Assembly (NCBI RefSeq): GCF_900108855.1
Contig: NZ_FNXY01000002.1
Span: 796,967 to 860,966, forward strand
DNA: 64,000 nt
Direction of reading: 5' to 3'
DNA from: Dyadobacter koreensis
GTDB lineage: Bacteria > Bacteroidota > Bacteroidia > Cytophagales > Spirosomataceae
Below are positions 8,642-17,745 of this stretch, one piece after another. Both the position numbers and the translations under genes were made by a program. Numbering within the stretch: position 1 is the stretch's first letter; every line of letters starts with the position of its first letter. The notes beneath the pieces were generated by a model. That model ran no database searches. It was given only the letters and a program-made list of their open reading frames with translations, and was not told the origin of the DNA.

Positions 8642-10012
8642 TCAGCTGTCGTTTCCGGATGCTAAGCCAAGGATTCGACAGTTTTTATATTCTGGTTCTA
8701 CACTGATAAATACGTCGCCTTGTGCTTTTTTGAACCAGTCTTCCAGAGCGTGGTTACGTTTGTTGCTCAGTACAATTTGGGAAATTTTTTCGTAATCATC
8801 ACGAAGGTTAGCTGTATGAGGCTCAGATTTGCTCTTATACCAAAGAATACGCATCGCACTTCTGCCATCTTCTGTACGGTAAGAAACCGGAACACTAAGG
8901 TCACCAACTTTCATTGTATCGATAGCAAAATAAAGCGCAGGGTCCATCGAAGCGTCCAGAGTAAGACGGCCCAAACCTGTGTTTCTGTCCTGAATGATCC
9001 CGCCGGTTTCAGCAGTTTCTTTGTCTTCCGAATTGTCCAGCGCTGCTTTCGCAAACTTCAACGTATCAGATTTAATCAGAACGCGCAAGCTGTCTAAAAC
9101 ACGGACCGCACTAGACATATCCGTTCCTTTGTTATAATCAGGTCGTAACAAAATGTGGCGTGCATGATATTCCGCGCCGCGCGTCTCAATTAGTTTTATC
9201 AAGTGAAAACCGAATTGGGATTCGATGATGCTCGACATTTCTCCCGGCTTTAATCCCAAAGCAGCGCCCTCAAATTCCGGTACCATCGCTCCGCGTTTGG
9301 CAAAACCCAGGTCTCCTCCATTTTTTGCAGATCCTACGTCTTCCGAATAAATTGTGGCAAGCATGGCAAAATCTTCGCCTTTTTCAGCCCGGTCTTTAAG
9401 TTCCTGTAGTTGATTTCTTAATTTGTCTTTTTGCTCCCTCGTTACAGTTCCCAAACGAACAATATGTCCGATTTCCACTTCAGAAGGAATATAAGGAAGA
9501 CTGTCTTTTGGAATTCCATTAAAGAATTTACGAACATCACTTGGAGTAATTTTAACATTTCCTGAGATCGTCCGCTGCATTTTCTCGACAATTTTCTGTT
9601 CCTTAACCTGCGTACGGAGTTCTGTCTTCAGGTTATCAACACTTTTGCCGTAAGCTTCAACCAGGTTCTTTTCTGAGCCAAAACGCTGGATCATATAGTT
9701 CATCTTACCGTCAAGCTCGTTATCAACTTCCTTGTCTTCAACCGTTACCGAGTCAATCTCAGCTTTGGCCAAAAGCATTTTATTGATAATGAGCGACTCC
9801 AGAATCTGGCATTTTTCAGGAGCTTTCTGTCCATTGGCAGCATAACTGTTATACATTTCTTCCAGTTCGGAACTCAATATATAGTGGTTATCCACACGGG
9901 CAATAATTTTGTCGAGCATCACACCCGACTGTCCTTGTCCGAAGCTTGTCAGACTAAAACAGAATGTGCAGATTGCAAATAATTGAAGTACAATTAATTT
10001 ATTTATTTTCAT
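8642..10012 (-). CDS. Periplasmic peptidyl-prolyl isomerase, SurA-like
   Basis: Exported PPIase/chaperone of 456 aa. An N-terminal signal peptide (about residues 1-25, ending SLTSFGQG) is followed by a SurA-N-like helical region (30-160) and two parvulin-type rotamase domains. The first has EVEIGHIVRLG, then EDVGSAKNGGDLGF and SQFGFHLIKL; the second starts at EYHARHILLRP and is more divergent. In the family these proteins escort unfolded outer-membrane proteins through the periplasm. It lies 97 nt downstream of a second, larger PPIase and 55 nt upstream of moxR, all on the minus strand, consistent with one operon. SurA is the best analogy, though orthology is not proven. Confidence 0.9.
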   Translation of the reverse strand: MKINKLIVLQLFAICTFCFSLTSFGQGQSGVMLDKIIARVDNHYILSSELEEMYNSYAANGQKAPEKCQILESLIINKMLLAKAEIDSVTVEDKEVDNELDGKMNYMIQRFGSEKNLVEAYGKSVDNLKTELRTQVKEQKIVEKMQRTISGNVKITPSDVRKFFNGIPKDSLPYIPSEVEIGHIVRLGTVTREQKDKLRNQLQELKDRAEKGEDFAMLATIYSEDVGSAKNGGDLGFAKRGAMVPEFEGAALGLKPGEMSSIIESQFGFHLIKLIETRGAEYHARHILLRPDYNKGTDMSSAVRVLDSLRVLIKSDTLKFAKAALDNSEDKETAETGGIIQDRNTGLGRLTLDASMDPALYFAIDTMKVGDLSVPVSYRTEDGRSAMRILWYKSKSEPHTANLRDDYEKISQIVLSNKRNHALEDWFKKAQGDVFISVEPEYKNCRILGLASGNDS

Positions 10013-10109
10013 ATATTTTGGTTGTTCCTAAGTTGTATTCGTAGGGTTTATTTATCGGACTGTCTACTTGAAATGTTCAGCGGCAGCGGTTCAAAATGCT
10101 AATTTACGT

Positions 10110-12401
10110 TTAACGCTTAATTTTTTCTAATTCTTGCGTGTTCACTTTCACTGGAAATTTCTGCTGAAGCTTTTCCATCCACTGTTTTTCGAGTAACTTT
10201 TGATACTCGTTGATCACGCTTCCTCGTGCTTCAACAAAAGTTTTTGCTCTTGCTGGCTCTATTTTCTGGATTTGAATCCAGTAAGAAATTCCATTGATTG
10301 TAACAGTTTGCTCTCCGGTTTCCCATTTCGCCTGGCTCAAAAGTGCATTATCTTTCGGGAAATAACCTTCCTGGATTATAACGGCATCCGGTGTTTCTGA
10401 ATTATAAGCTTTCTCAACATCTTTTTTTGACGTGCTGTAAAACTGGAAACTGATCCGTCTGTTCCGTTCTGGTTCTACGGCCTGGCGGAATGATCCGTAA
10501 TCTTTTTCCAAAATTCTGACGATGGAAATATTTTTAGAGTTAAGGTATTTTACAACATTTCTGATCCTGTCTGCGGAAGTAGACTCCGATTCTGAATTTG
10601 AGCGGTATCCGGAAATTTCGACAACGTATTCAGGATTTTTTTGCAGGATTACATATACATCATACAATTTTTCAATCTGCTCTATCGACACATCGCTTAC
10701 ACCTTCCTTGAAAATCAGTTCATTCGCCTTTCTTTCAAGTGAATAAGGGCTTTTAGATAACGACTTTTTTACAGCATTAAGTGTAGCGGTATCTGGCGCC
10801 GTCACTACTGTTGCAAACGCACGTTCAGGGTAACGGAAATGCGAAACATTTTTTTCATAATAATTTCTTTGCCCTGTAGAGTCGTTGAGCGAGCGTGCCA
10901 GAACGTTTTCTTCCAATAATTGAGAAAGTAAAACACCTTCCCGGATTTCAGTAATCTGGGCTTTGAACTCCGGATAACTTTCCTCTAAATGTTCTTTTTC
11001 GTAGTCGGAAAGCTTGTTTGTCAGATAATCATAATAATGTCGCTTGAAAATTACTTCCGGAGACGAACCTTTCGGGCGAGCCTTTTGCTGAGTCTTTACG
11101 TAATTTAGAAAAGACAACGCATCATAAGGGCGTTTTTCAATGGTGAATAAGGTATTTGCAGCCCAGTCGGTGGAAACGGGTTTCATATAATCCCATTTCC
11201 CCGTTATCAGCGAACTGTCAACCAAGGGCGTCAATAAGGCAAACTTATCAGGAAATTCCTGAATTGAATATTTTTCACGAAGTCTTCTCGCCGTTGATTG
11301 TTCGAGAACTTTGCCGCGTGAATCAGTTACTACTTTTTGACGCAGCGATGGAGACATAATGCTGTATGAATCCAGCGCTTTTTTATCAACCAGCTTTATA
11401 ATATGCCAGCCATATGCGCTGAGAACAGGCGCGGCGTAAGTGTTCAATCGACTCAACGAGAACGCTGCCTCTTCCACTGCCGGATCCATTTGACCTGTTC
11501 CAAATGGCGGTAGAAGTCCCTGATTTTTACTCGACTGCTTATCGTCGGAATAAGTTTCAGTAACACTTTCCCACGGTTGCCCGTTTTGTAATTTTTTGAA
11601 AGCGTCATCGATCTTCGCTTTTGCAGCTACTTTCTGAGATTCCGTCGCGTTCGGGTCAACACGAACCATAATATGTGCGATACGTACCGTTCCACGATTT
11701 GGACGGCGATCTTGTACTTTGATAATATGGTAACCGGTTTTACTGCGAACAGGCTGAGATAATTTTCCGACAGCGATCGTATAAGCTGCTGTTTCGAAAG
11801 GATAAACTGTTTGAAAAGCAGTAAAATATCCAAGGTCTCCTCTGTTTTTTGCAGCCGACGGATCTTTTGAAAATTTTGAAGCCATATCGCCGAAATCTGA
11901 ACCTTCTTCCAGTCTTCCACGCATCGCTATGGCTGCACGGTAGGCTTCCAGGGTATCAGCGGGAGAGGCGTCTTCCGGCACTGCGATCAAAATATGAGAC
12001 GCTCTTACTTCCTGCTTCAGTCTGGCATATGCTTCCGTCGAAAGTTTTTCAACCAGCGCTTTATCTACCAAAAAATTTTTTGCGAGTTGATCATAATACG
12101 AGTTAATCTCTTGTTTATAATCGTTCGTTGTATCTCTTCCCTCGGTTTTAGCCTCTAAAATTTTGATTTTCAAATCTTTATAAACGGGTAAATATTCCTC
12201 AGGCGTTAACTCTTTTGTTGAATCTGTGGAAAATTTATTTTTAGCGTATGAATCAAGAAAATCGTTTGCAGAGAATTTTTCGTTCCCAATCTCGATCAGA
12301 GGCGAAGCTTCAGAAACTGGTTGGGTTTTAGGAGCGGAAGTTTTACAAGAACTAAATATAACTGCCGGAAGCAGCGAAAACATCAATGAATATTTAAACA
12401 T
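10110..12401 (-). CDS. Lipoprotein peptidyl-prolyl isomerase with an apparent OmpA-like domain
   Basis: Large periplasmic lipoprotein PPIase (763 aa). The signal ends in a lipobox with acylated Cys19 (VIFSSC). Two parvulin domains follow: about 132-232 (ASHILIAVPED, RGDLGYF, GYHIIKVQD) and 240-340 (IAHIMVRVD, GWHIIKLVD). Residues about 555-655 look like an OmpA-type peptidoglycan-binding domain (VVEISGYRSN, then DRIRNVVKYLNSKNIS, then ERNRRISFQF), which is unusual in this family. The C-terminus (715-763) returns to a PPIase-type helical segment. It is first gene of a probable three-gene unit with the SurA-like PPIase and moxR. Role: folding factor for outer-membrane proteins, possibly tethered to the cell wall (inference). 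Confidence 0.88.
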   Translation of the reverse strand: MFKYSLMFSLLPAVIFSSCKTSAPKTQPVSEASPLIEIGNEKFSANDFLDSYAKNKFSTDSTKELTPEEYLPVYKDLKIKILEAKTEGRDTTNDYKQEINSYYDQLAKNFLVDKALVEKLSTEAYARLKQEVRASHILIAVPEDASPADTLEAYRAAIAMRGRLEEGSDFGDMASKFSKDPSAAKNRGDLGYFTAFQTVYPFETAAYTIAVGKLSQPVRSKTGYHIIKVQDRRPNRGTVRIAHIMVRVDPNATESQKVAAKAKIDDAFKKLQNGQPWESVTETYSDDKQSSKNQGLLPPFGTGQMDPAVEEAAFSLSRLNTYAAPVLSAYGWHIIKLVDKKALDSYSIMSPSLRQKVVTDSRGKVLEQSTARRLREKYSIQEFPDKFALLTPLVDSSLITGKWDYMKPVSTDWAANTLFTIEKRPYDALSFLNYVKTQQKARPKGSSPEVIFKRHYYDYLTNKLSDYEKEHLEESYPEFKAQITEIREGVLLSQLLEENVLARSLNDSTGQRNYYEKNVSHFRYPERAFATVVTAPDTATLNAVKKSLSKSPYSLERKANELIFKEGVSDVSIEQIEKLYDVYVILQKNPEYVVEISGYRSNSESESTSADRIRNVVKYLNSKNISIVRILEKDYGSFRQAVEPERNRRISFQFYSTSKKDVEKAYNSETPDAVIIQEGYFPKDNALLSQAKWETGEQTVTINGISYWIQIQKIEPARAKTFVEARGSVINEYQKLLEKQWMEKLQQKFPVKVNTQELEKIKR

Positions 12402-12763
12402 AAATTACACAATTCGTAAATCAGAGATAATCATCTCCTTATAGATTTTATTCTAACTTTATTAGGTTATAATTATTGTATCAACAACAAAGTTAGTTCC
12501 TTTCATCAGAGTATAAAAATTATCAGTTTTCTGGCATGTGTTTTGTACTGTGGTATTGCTGAAAATTCCATTAGATTTTTTGTGTAAAACCAACCACATT
12601 TCGATGTACGCAAATTGGGCTTAAAGTGTTTCAAAAAGAAGCTTTTATGAAAATATAATTAATCTATATGGTTAATTGAATAATAGTAATACTTCTACAA
12701 GGTTTGTCACCATGCAGGCATGAAGTTTGTACAAAATTTCGTGTACTCAAACTGATATTGGCT
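12402..12763. other. Intergenic region between divergent PPIase operon and a helical protein gene
   Basis: The 362-nt A+T-rich region carries no recognisable gene. On the minus strand TAACTTTG (12488-12495) is a good -7 box for the PPIase operon, giving a leader of about 80 nt. No clear plus-strand promoter was found. Confidence 0.5.
12488..12495 (-). promoter_or_regulatory. -7 promoter element for the PPIase-PPIase-moxR unit
   Basis: TAACTTTG on the minus strand matches TAnnTTTG, with a TTTT stretch about 19 nt upstream. The expected start of transcription is near 12481. Confidence 0.6.
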
Positions 12764-13249
12764 ATGGTGATGGAAGATTCAAAATTGAATGAGTTCGTTC
12801 TGAAAATAAGTGCGTTATGGAACGAACAGAAGAAGAGGGAAGTCTTATATCTTGAGGCACTAAAAAAAGATAGCATGGGGCCGTTGAGAAAACTTCTGAC
12901 TCAGGGTCATTTTAGCGCTCTGCTATTCCAAAAAGAGATCCACTGGATTTACGATTATTTCAAATGTTTTCTTAACGACAAGGACCTTGTCAATTCAGCA
13001 GAAGTGAATTCTGATAGTGTTCAGGCTTTACATAATCTTGAAGAAAAGGCCGAGGTTGCAGACGTTTTAAAGAAAACAGAGGGTAAGATTCTTCAGAGTT
13101 ATCGCTCTTTATATAAATACATTGAGAGAGAGCCGGAAACAAAAAGGCTTTTGGATGAACACCTGGAAAGGATTTCCGAATTTTATGAAATCCTCTCCAA
13201 GCAGGTAATTGTTAAAAGGAGTGAGATAAGTCATCCTTTTGCAGCATAA
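12764..13249 (+). CDS. Helical protein, possibly PA2169/DUF2383-type four-helix bundle
   Basis: Cytoplasmic all-helical protein of about 160 aa. The layout (paired helices with LYLEALKK, a middle EIHWIYDYF helix, then ILQSYRSLYKYIE and a final LLDEHLERISEFYEIL helix) resembles the PA2169/DUF2383 ferritin-like family, which is of unknown function and often stress-related. This is a fold-level guess, not a firm match. The start is taken at MVMEDSKL (12764, or 12770); the longer frame from 12704 adds a poorly coding leader. Its stop directly abuts the stop of the convergent aquaporin gene. Confidence 0.65.
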   Translation: MVMEDSKLNEFVLKISALWNEQKKREVLYLEALKKDSMGPLRKLLTQGHFSALLFQKEIHWIYDYFKCFLNDKDLVNSAEVNSDSVQALHNLEEKAEVADVLKKTEGKILQSYRSLYKYIEREPETKRLLDEHLERISEFYEILSKQVIVKRSEISHPFAA

Positions 13250-13930
13250 TTAATCTTCACTGGAAAGGAACTTATAGACGATTCCTGCCAATATTGCGCC
13301 TGCAATCGGTGCAACTATAAATAACCAAAGCTGGTCAATTGCCCAGCCACCGACAAAAATTGCCTGGCTAATACTTCTCGCCGGATTTACTGATGTGTTG
13401 GTGACAGGAATACTGATCAAGTGAATCAATGCAAGAGCAAGCCCGATTGCAAGACCTGCAAATCCTCCTGACGCTTTTTTGTCCGTAGCACCCAAAATAA
13501 TAATCAAGAACATAAAGGTCATTACCATCTCAGTGATTAATGCCGCTTCCATGCTGTATTTTCCGGGAGAATGGTCTCCATATCCATTTGCAGCAAAATC
13601 GCCGATTGTGCTGCCATTTCCTGTAACAATGATTGACAATATTCCTGCGGCTGCCAAACCGCCTAAAATCTGTGCGATAATGTAGGGCACCAGATCTTTT
13701 GTTGAAAAACGCCCCCCGATCCACAAACCTACGGAGACTGCCGGGTTAAGATGCGCTCCCGAAATATGGCCAAGGGAATAAGCTATTGTTAAAACGGTTA
13801 AACCAAATGCAAAAGAAACGCCTAACAAGCCAATTCCGACTTCCGGAAATGCTGCTGACAATGCCGCGCTTCCGCAACCGCCTAATACCAACCAAAATGT
13901 ACCGATAAATTCTGCTGCATACTTTTTCAT
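13250..13930 (-). CDS. aqpZ: Aquaporin Z
   Basis: Water channel of the inner membrane (about 226 aa, six membrane helices and two half-helices). Both NPA motifs are present: HLNPAVS (62-64) and SVNPARS (182-184). The selectivity-filter residues Phe42, His170, Thr179 and Arg185 have the same spacing as Phe43, His174, Thr183 and Arg189 of E. coli AqpZ, so it should be a water-selective channel and not a glycerol facilitator. The start is set at [15 protein letters not shown] (13930), because the 29 residues upstream in frame are not membrane-like and the family begins here. It converges with the helical-protein gene with no spacer. Confidence 0.95.
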   Translation of the reverse strand: MKKYAAEFIGTFWLVLGGCGSAALSAAFPEVGIGLLGVSFAFGLTVLTIAYSLGHISGAHLNPAVSVGLWIGGRFSTKDLVPYIIAQILGGLAAAGILSIIVTGNGSTIGDFAANGYGDHSPGKYSMEAALITEMVMTFMFLIIILGATDKKASGGFAGLAIGLALALIHLISIPVTNTSVNPARSISQAIFVGGWAIDQLWLFIVAPIAGAILAGIVYKFLSSED

Positions 13931-14038
13931 GTGTGTAAAGTGTTTTTTGTGTGTAAGTGTACCGAAACGGTTGAACGATCTTTCAACACATATACGCCAG
14001 TTTTTACAGGAGGTCACTTTACGGCAATGTCGAGCTGC

Positions 14039-14081
14039 AAAAAGCCCTGAAAGAAAATTTGATTTCTCTCAGGGCTTTTTT
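14039..14081 (-). terminator. Terminator after the VOC gene
   Basis: AAAAAGCCCTGA (14039-14050) pairs with TCAGGGCTTTTT (14069-14080) and a T-run, on both strands. It lies 18 nt past the VOC stop. Confidence 0.85.
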
Positions 14082-14098
14082 GTTTTAGGGAATTTCGT

Positions 14099-14488
14099 CT
14101 ATGCTTCGTATAGTTCCAGAGGAAGATCATCCGGATCGGAGAAAAATGTAAATTTTTTCCCCGTTAGGTGATCAATACGAATAGGCTCCGGTTGAACATC
14201 ATGTCTTAATAATTCCTCAATGGCTTCCTCAATATTATCAACCTTAAAGGCAAGGTGACGAAGCCCCGTAGATTCTGGTCGGGATGGACGTTTTGGAGGT
14301 TCTGGAAAGGAAAAAAGCTCAATTACATATTCTCCGTTTAACGAAAGGTCCAGTTTGAATGATTTTCTTTCCTCCCTGTTTATCTCACTGTCAATTTTAA
14401 ACCCAAGAATTTCAGTGTAAAAGCGCTTCGATTTTTCATAATCGGAAGCAATGATCGCTATATGGTGTATTCCTTTTAGTGATAACAT
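14099..14488 (-). CDS. VOC family protein (glyoxalase I-like, YaeR type)
   Basis: Single-domain vicinal oxygen chelate protein of about 129 aa. Features: GIHHIAIIASDYEKSKRFY at the N-terminus, ILGFK, then TGLRHLAFKVDNIEEAI and KKFTFFSDPDDLPLELYE at the C-terminus. The metal ligands expected for the fold (His in IHHIAI, Glu in VIELFSFP, His in RHLAF, Glu in LELYE) are all present, so a metal-dependent lyase or dioxygenase-like activity is possible. The best analogy is E. coli YaeR/GloA2, whose substrate is not settled. I start at MLSLKG (14488), since the upstream codons have no family match. Confidence 0.88.
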   Translation of the reverse strand: MLSLKGIHHIAIIASDYEKSKRFYTEILGFKIDSEINREERKSFKLDLSLNGEYVIELFSFPEPPKRPSRPESTGLRHLAFKVDNIEEAIEELLRHDVQPEPIRIDHLTGKKFTFFSDPDDLPLELYEA

Positions 14489-14565
14489 ATGCATTAGGTA
14501 TTGATATATATCCAAAAGTAAGAAAGTGAATTGAGCATTTTACCCTGATTTGGCTAGTTCGCAAA

Positions 14566-15759
14566 TCAAATTTTAATAAAAAGCTTCTTTTTATACATCC
14601 AGTATAAAATCCACCATTCAAAAAGGAGTATAATTGCCCCACTCACAAGGCTACGGTATGCTTCCCCGAAAATAAGGTCATAATTTGGGCTGATGTTAAT
14701 CCTGAATGACGAATCTATAAAACTGTCGATTGTGTGTGCTAAAAGATAAGCTGCAATGGAATTGGTCCCAATCACAACGAGCGGGAAAAACCATTGTTTG
14801 TTATCCTTTACGTCCACAACGAAATAAAATGCAGCCAGTAGTAAAAAGCACCAGCCGCCGCTAAACAAAGTCCAGGCTGGCGTCCATATTCTTTTTACGA
14901 TAGGATTGATCCCTGTCAGATTCAGGGTTACCGCGATCACAAAAAGGGTTGCAGCTGTGAAAATAAATTGTCTGATCAGAGCGGATGAGGACGTTGCGTT
15001 TTTAAGCCATTTTCCTGCGATCAAGCCCAGAATCATCGTTCCCAACGTAGGAATAAAACTTAGCGTACTATAACCGCCGCCATTGAATCTAAACAAACTT
15101 TCACGTGGGAAAATATTCATAAACCACCTGTCAAAAGCCCAGGCTGCATTGGTGTTTTTATTCCAATGGGCGGCAAACCCTTTCAGATTATGCTCCCAGT
15201 CTGGTGTCGTGCCAGTTTCGGCCCAGTCAAAATAAGGGCCGGGCAAAGGATATGCAGCGAAGAAAATCCCGTAGGCAAGTAGAATTGCAATTAGTGCTGC
15301 CCACTGCGTACGTTCGGATCGGAAGCCGAGTGCGAATAATAGTGGATAACCTAACCCGATTTGGGTTAACGTATCTTCAAATGTGAAATTGGTTTGCGTA
15401 GCATGCATCGAGCGGAGAAATATTCCGAGCAAAATTAATATCAACGATCGGCGAATGGTATGGAACCACATCATGCCGGCATTTTGCTGTTTGCTCGCCC
15501 TGCTGGCCATCGAATAGGGAAGTGCAACGCCTACCAGAAATGAAAAAGATGGCTGGATGAGGTCGTGCAACGAGCAGCCGACCCATGAAACGTGGCTTTG
15601 ATGATGATCCAGGAATGCCCAAAAAGGACTGTCTGGTAAAGCTTCGGCGACACGGCCAAATTTCAAAACTTCGCCCATCATGAGCAGCATTACAAAACCG
15701 CGGTAAGCGTCCACAGAAGATACCCGCTGAGGAATAACTGGTAGAGGAAAATCTTTCAA
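14566..15759 (-). CDS. DUF5009 / NagX-like membrane acyltransferase
   Basis: Polytopic inner-membrane protein (397 aa, about ten hydrophobic helices). It opens with RVSSVDAYRGFVMLLMMGE, the RxxSxDxxRG motif shared by acyltransferase-3 and heparan-alpha-glucosaminide N-acetyltransferase (HGSNAT) relatives, then SWVGCSLHDLIQPSFSFLVG with the conserved histidine. In Bacteroidota such genes often accompany sugar utilisation and are named NagX or DUF5009; they may acetylate a sugar across the membrane. No sugar-degradation genes are adjacent except the GMC oxidoreductase pair just upstream on the same strand, so the substrate is unknown. Confidence 0.85.
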   Translation of the reverse strand: MKDFPLPVIPQRVSSVDAYRGFVMLLMMGEVLKFGRVAEALPDSPFWAFLDHHQSHVSWVGCSLHDLIQPSFSFLVGVALPYSMASRASKQQNAGMMWFHTIRRSLILILLGIFLRSMHATQTNFTFEDTLTQIGLGYPLLFALGFRSERTQWAALIAILLAYGIFFAAYPLPGPYFDWAETGTTPDWEHNLKGFAAHWNKNTNAAWAFDRWFMNIFPRESLFRFNGGGYSTLSFIPTLGTMILGLIAGKWLKNATSSSALIRQFIFTAATLFVIAVTLNLTGINPIVKRIWTPAWTLFSGGWCFLLLAAFYFVVDVKDNKQWFFPLVVIGTNSIAAYLLAHTIDSFIDSSFRINISPNYDLIFGEAYRSLVSGAIILLFEWWILYWMYKKKLFIKI

Positions 15760-15862
15760 CGTAAAGAAGTGGGGTTAGGGTTATCGAATTTCCACTTATC
15801 AGGTGGAATTACAATGTATTACATCTTTTGTTTTATTCAGGGCTATTTGCTGGTAAAAGAGA

Positions 15863-15892
15863 AAGCCTCGCCGGATTTACCCGGCAAGGCTT
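15863..15892 (-). terminator. Terminator hairpin after GMC oxidoreductase
   Basis: AAGCCTCGCCGG (15863-15874) pairs with CCGGCAAGGCTT (15881-15892) with one internal mismatch. There is no long T-run, so it may need Rho or act as a 3' stabiliser. Confidence 0.55.
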
Positions 15893-15941
15893 GTCATACT
15901 GTTTTATTTACTTTGTATTGTCTTTAATCCTTACGAAGGAA

Positions 15942-17660
15942 TTACAGATTCATCTTTTTCAACTCTTTCACAGCATGATCCGCCGCACGTGCAGTCATGG
16001 CCATGTAAGTGAGCGATGGGTTCACACAAGATGCCGAAGTCATGAAAGCTCCGTCGGTCATGTAAACATTCTCCGCGCCCCATACTTGGTTATTTTTATT
16101 AAGAACCGAAGTTTTCGGGTCATTACCCATACGTGCTGTGCCCATTTCGTGAATACCGATACCTGGGTGTTTAGACTCGTCATTGTATTTTGATACGTTT
16201 TTCAAGCCTGCTGCTTCCAACATTTCCGCTGCATCGTTCATCATATCAACTCGCATTTTCTTTTCATTTTCACCATATGCTGCATCGAAAACAACGACTG
16301 GAAGGCCCCATTTATCTTTCGTTTTTGTTGAAAGTGTAAAACGGTTTTTCTCGTCAGGTAGCATTTCTCCAAAACCTCCCAAGTTCATGCTCCATCCGCC
16401 TGGCTGGGAAATTTCCTTTTTGAAATCAGCACCGAAACCGTCGATTCCGGCTCCCCGTCCCCAGCTATCACGGCTTGCGCCGCCCTGGTAACCAAAACCT
16501 CTTAGATAATCACGTTTGTCATCACCCCAGTTACGGTAACGCGGAACATAAATTCCATTCGCACGGCGTCCGAAATAATATTTATCTTCAAACCCTTCAA
16601 AATCTCCACGGGCTCCAACAGCAAGGTGGTGATCCATAATGTTACGGCCAACCTGGTCGCTGTCATTTCCAAATCCGTTCGGGAATCTTTTTGATTTGGA
16701 GTTCAAAAGGATAGAAGCTGATGCGATCGCAGAAGCGTTAAGGAAAATAATTTTTGCAAAATATTCCTTTGTTTCCATCGTATTCTGGTTGATCGTCCGG
16801 ACACCGGTCGCTTTGCCAAGCTTATCGTCATATATAACTTCGGTCACAATTGTATCAGGAATCAAGGTAAGATTTCCCGTTTTCGTTGCAGCCGGAAGCG
16901 TTGCTGCCTGTGTGCTGAAATAGGCACCATAAGGACAACCACGCATACACATATTTCTAAACTGACAAGCTGCACGGCCAAGTTCTGTATGGAAATCTTT
17001 CGGCTGCGTTAAGTGTGCAGCACGACCCATGATCACATGACGGCCGGCAAATTTCTTCTCAATTTCACCTTTAACGGCTGTTTCAACGCAGTTCATTTGC
17101 ATTGGGGGCAAATAATTTCCATCTGGTAAAACGTCCAGGCCGTCTTTTGCTCCACTGATACCAGCGAATCTCTCTACGTAGTCATACCACGGAGCGATAT
17201 CCTTATAACGGATCGGCCAGTCGATTGAAATTCCGTCTTTTGCGTTTGCTTCGAAATCCTGCGGATTCAAACGGTAACTCTGGCGGCCCCACAACAGCGA
17301 GCGGCCACCGACATGATATGCGCGGATCCAGTCGAATTTCCGTGTTTCTTCATACGGATTTTCCTTATCATTTTCGAAAAGATATCTGTGCTCCGGATTT
17401 GCAGTGTAACCTGTACGCATTCCTGCCCAATACTCTTCCTTTGCCACAGTCGTAACACGGCCGCGATGTTCAATCTCCCAAGGCGCCAGTGTAGCGGTTT
17501 TGTAATCAGTAATATGTTTGATATCGCGTCCGCGTTCAAGCATGACAACTTTCAAGCCTTTTTCGGTTAATTCTTTTGCAGCCCATCCGCCGCTGATACC
17601 AGAACCAACGACGATAGCATCGTACGTCACTTCTTTCTGACCTTTTATGTTTAAATTCAT
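15942..17660 (-). CDS. GMC family oxidoreductase, large subunit (glucoside/gluconate dehydrogenase type)
   Basis: FAD-dependent glucose-methanol-choline oxidoreductase of 572 aa. The dinucleotide-binding motif is VVGSGISGG (17-25). The C-terminal HEMGTARMG block and the final NPSLTYMAMTARAADHAV are the catalytic-site signatures of gluconate 2-dehydrogenase and glucoside 3-dehydrogenase large subunits. Cysteines at 232, 238 and 242 (CQFRNMCMRGC) resemble the 3Fe-4S ligand cluster described for this group. It has no signal peptide, so export would rely on the small subunit encoded 85 nt upstream (17746-18348). It probably oxidises a sugar or glycoside in the periplasm and passes electrons to a c-type cytochrome, which is not encoded nearby. 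Confidence 0.9.
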   Translation of the reverse strand: MNLNIKGQKEVTYDAIVVGSGISGGWAAKELTEKGLKVVMLERGRDIKHITDYKTATLAPWEIEHRGRVTTVAKEEYWAGMRTGYTANPEHRYLFENDKENPYEETRKFDWIRAYHVGGRSLLWGRQSYRLNPQDFEANAKDGISIDWPIRYKDIAPWYDYVERFAGISGAKDGLDVLPDGNYLPPMQMNCVETAVKGEIEKKFAGRHVIMGRAAHLTQPKDFHTELGRAACQFRNMCMRGCPYGAYFSTQAATLPAATKTGNLTLIPDTIVTEVIYDDKLGKATGVRTINQNTMETKEYFAKIIFLNASAIASASILLNSKSKRFPNGFGNDSDQVGRNIMDHHLAVGARGDFEGFEDKYYFGRRANGIYVPRYRNWGDDKRDYLRGFGYQGGASRDSWGRGAGIDGFGADFKKEISQPGGWSMNLGGFGEMLPDEKNRFTLSTKTKDKWGLPVVVFDAAYGENEKKMRVDMMNDAAEMLEAAGLKNVSKYNDESKHPGIGIHEMGTARMGNDPKTSVLNKNNQVWGAENVYMTDGAFMTSASCVNPSLTYMAMTARAADHAVKELKKMNL

Positions 17661-17745
17661 AGTGAATTCTTATAATATCTTTTAATTATCAATAATTGAC
17701 TGAGCCGAAAACCGTAAAATCTCAGCTCATAAGTTATAGTTTAAA

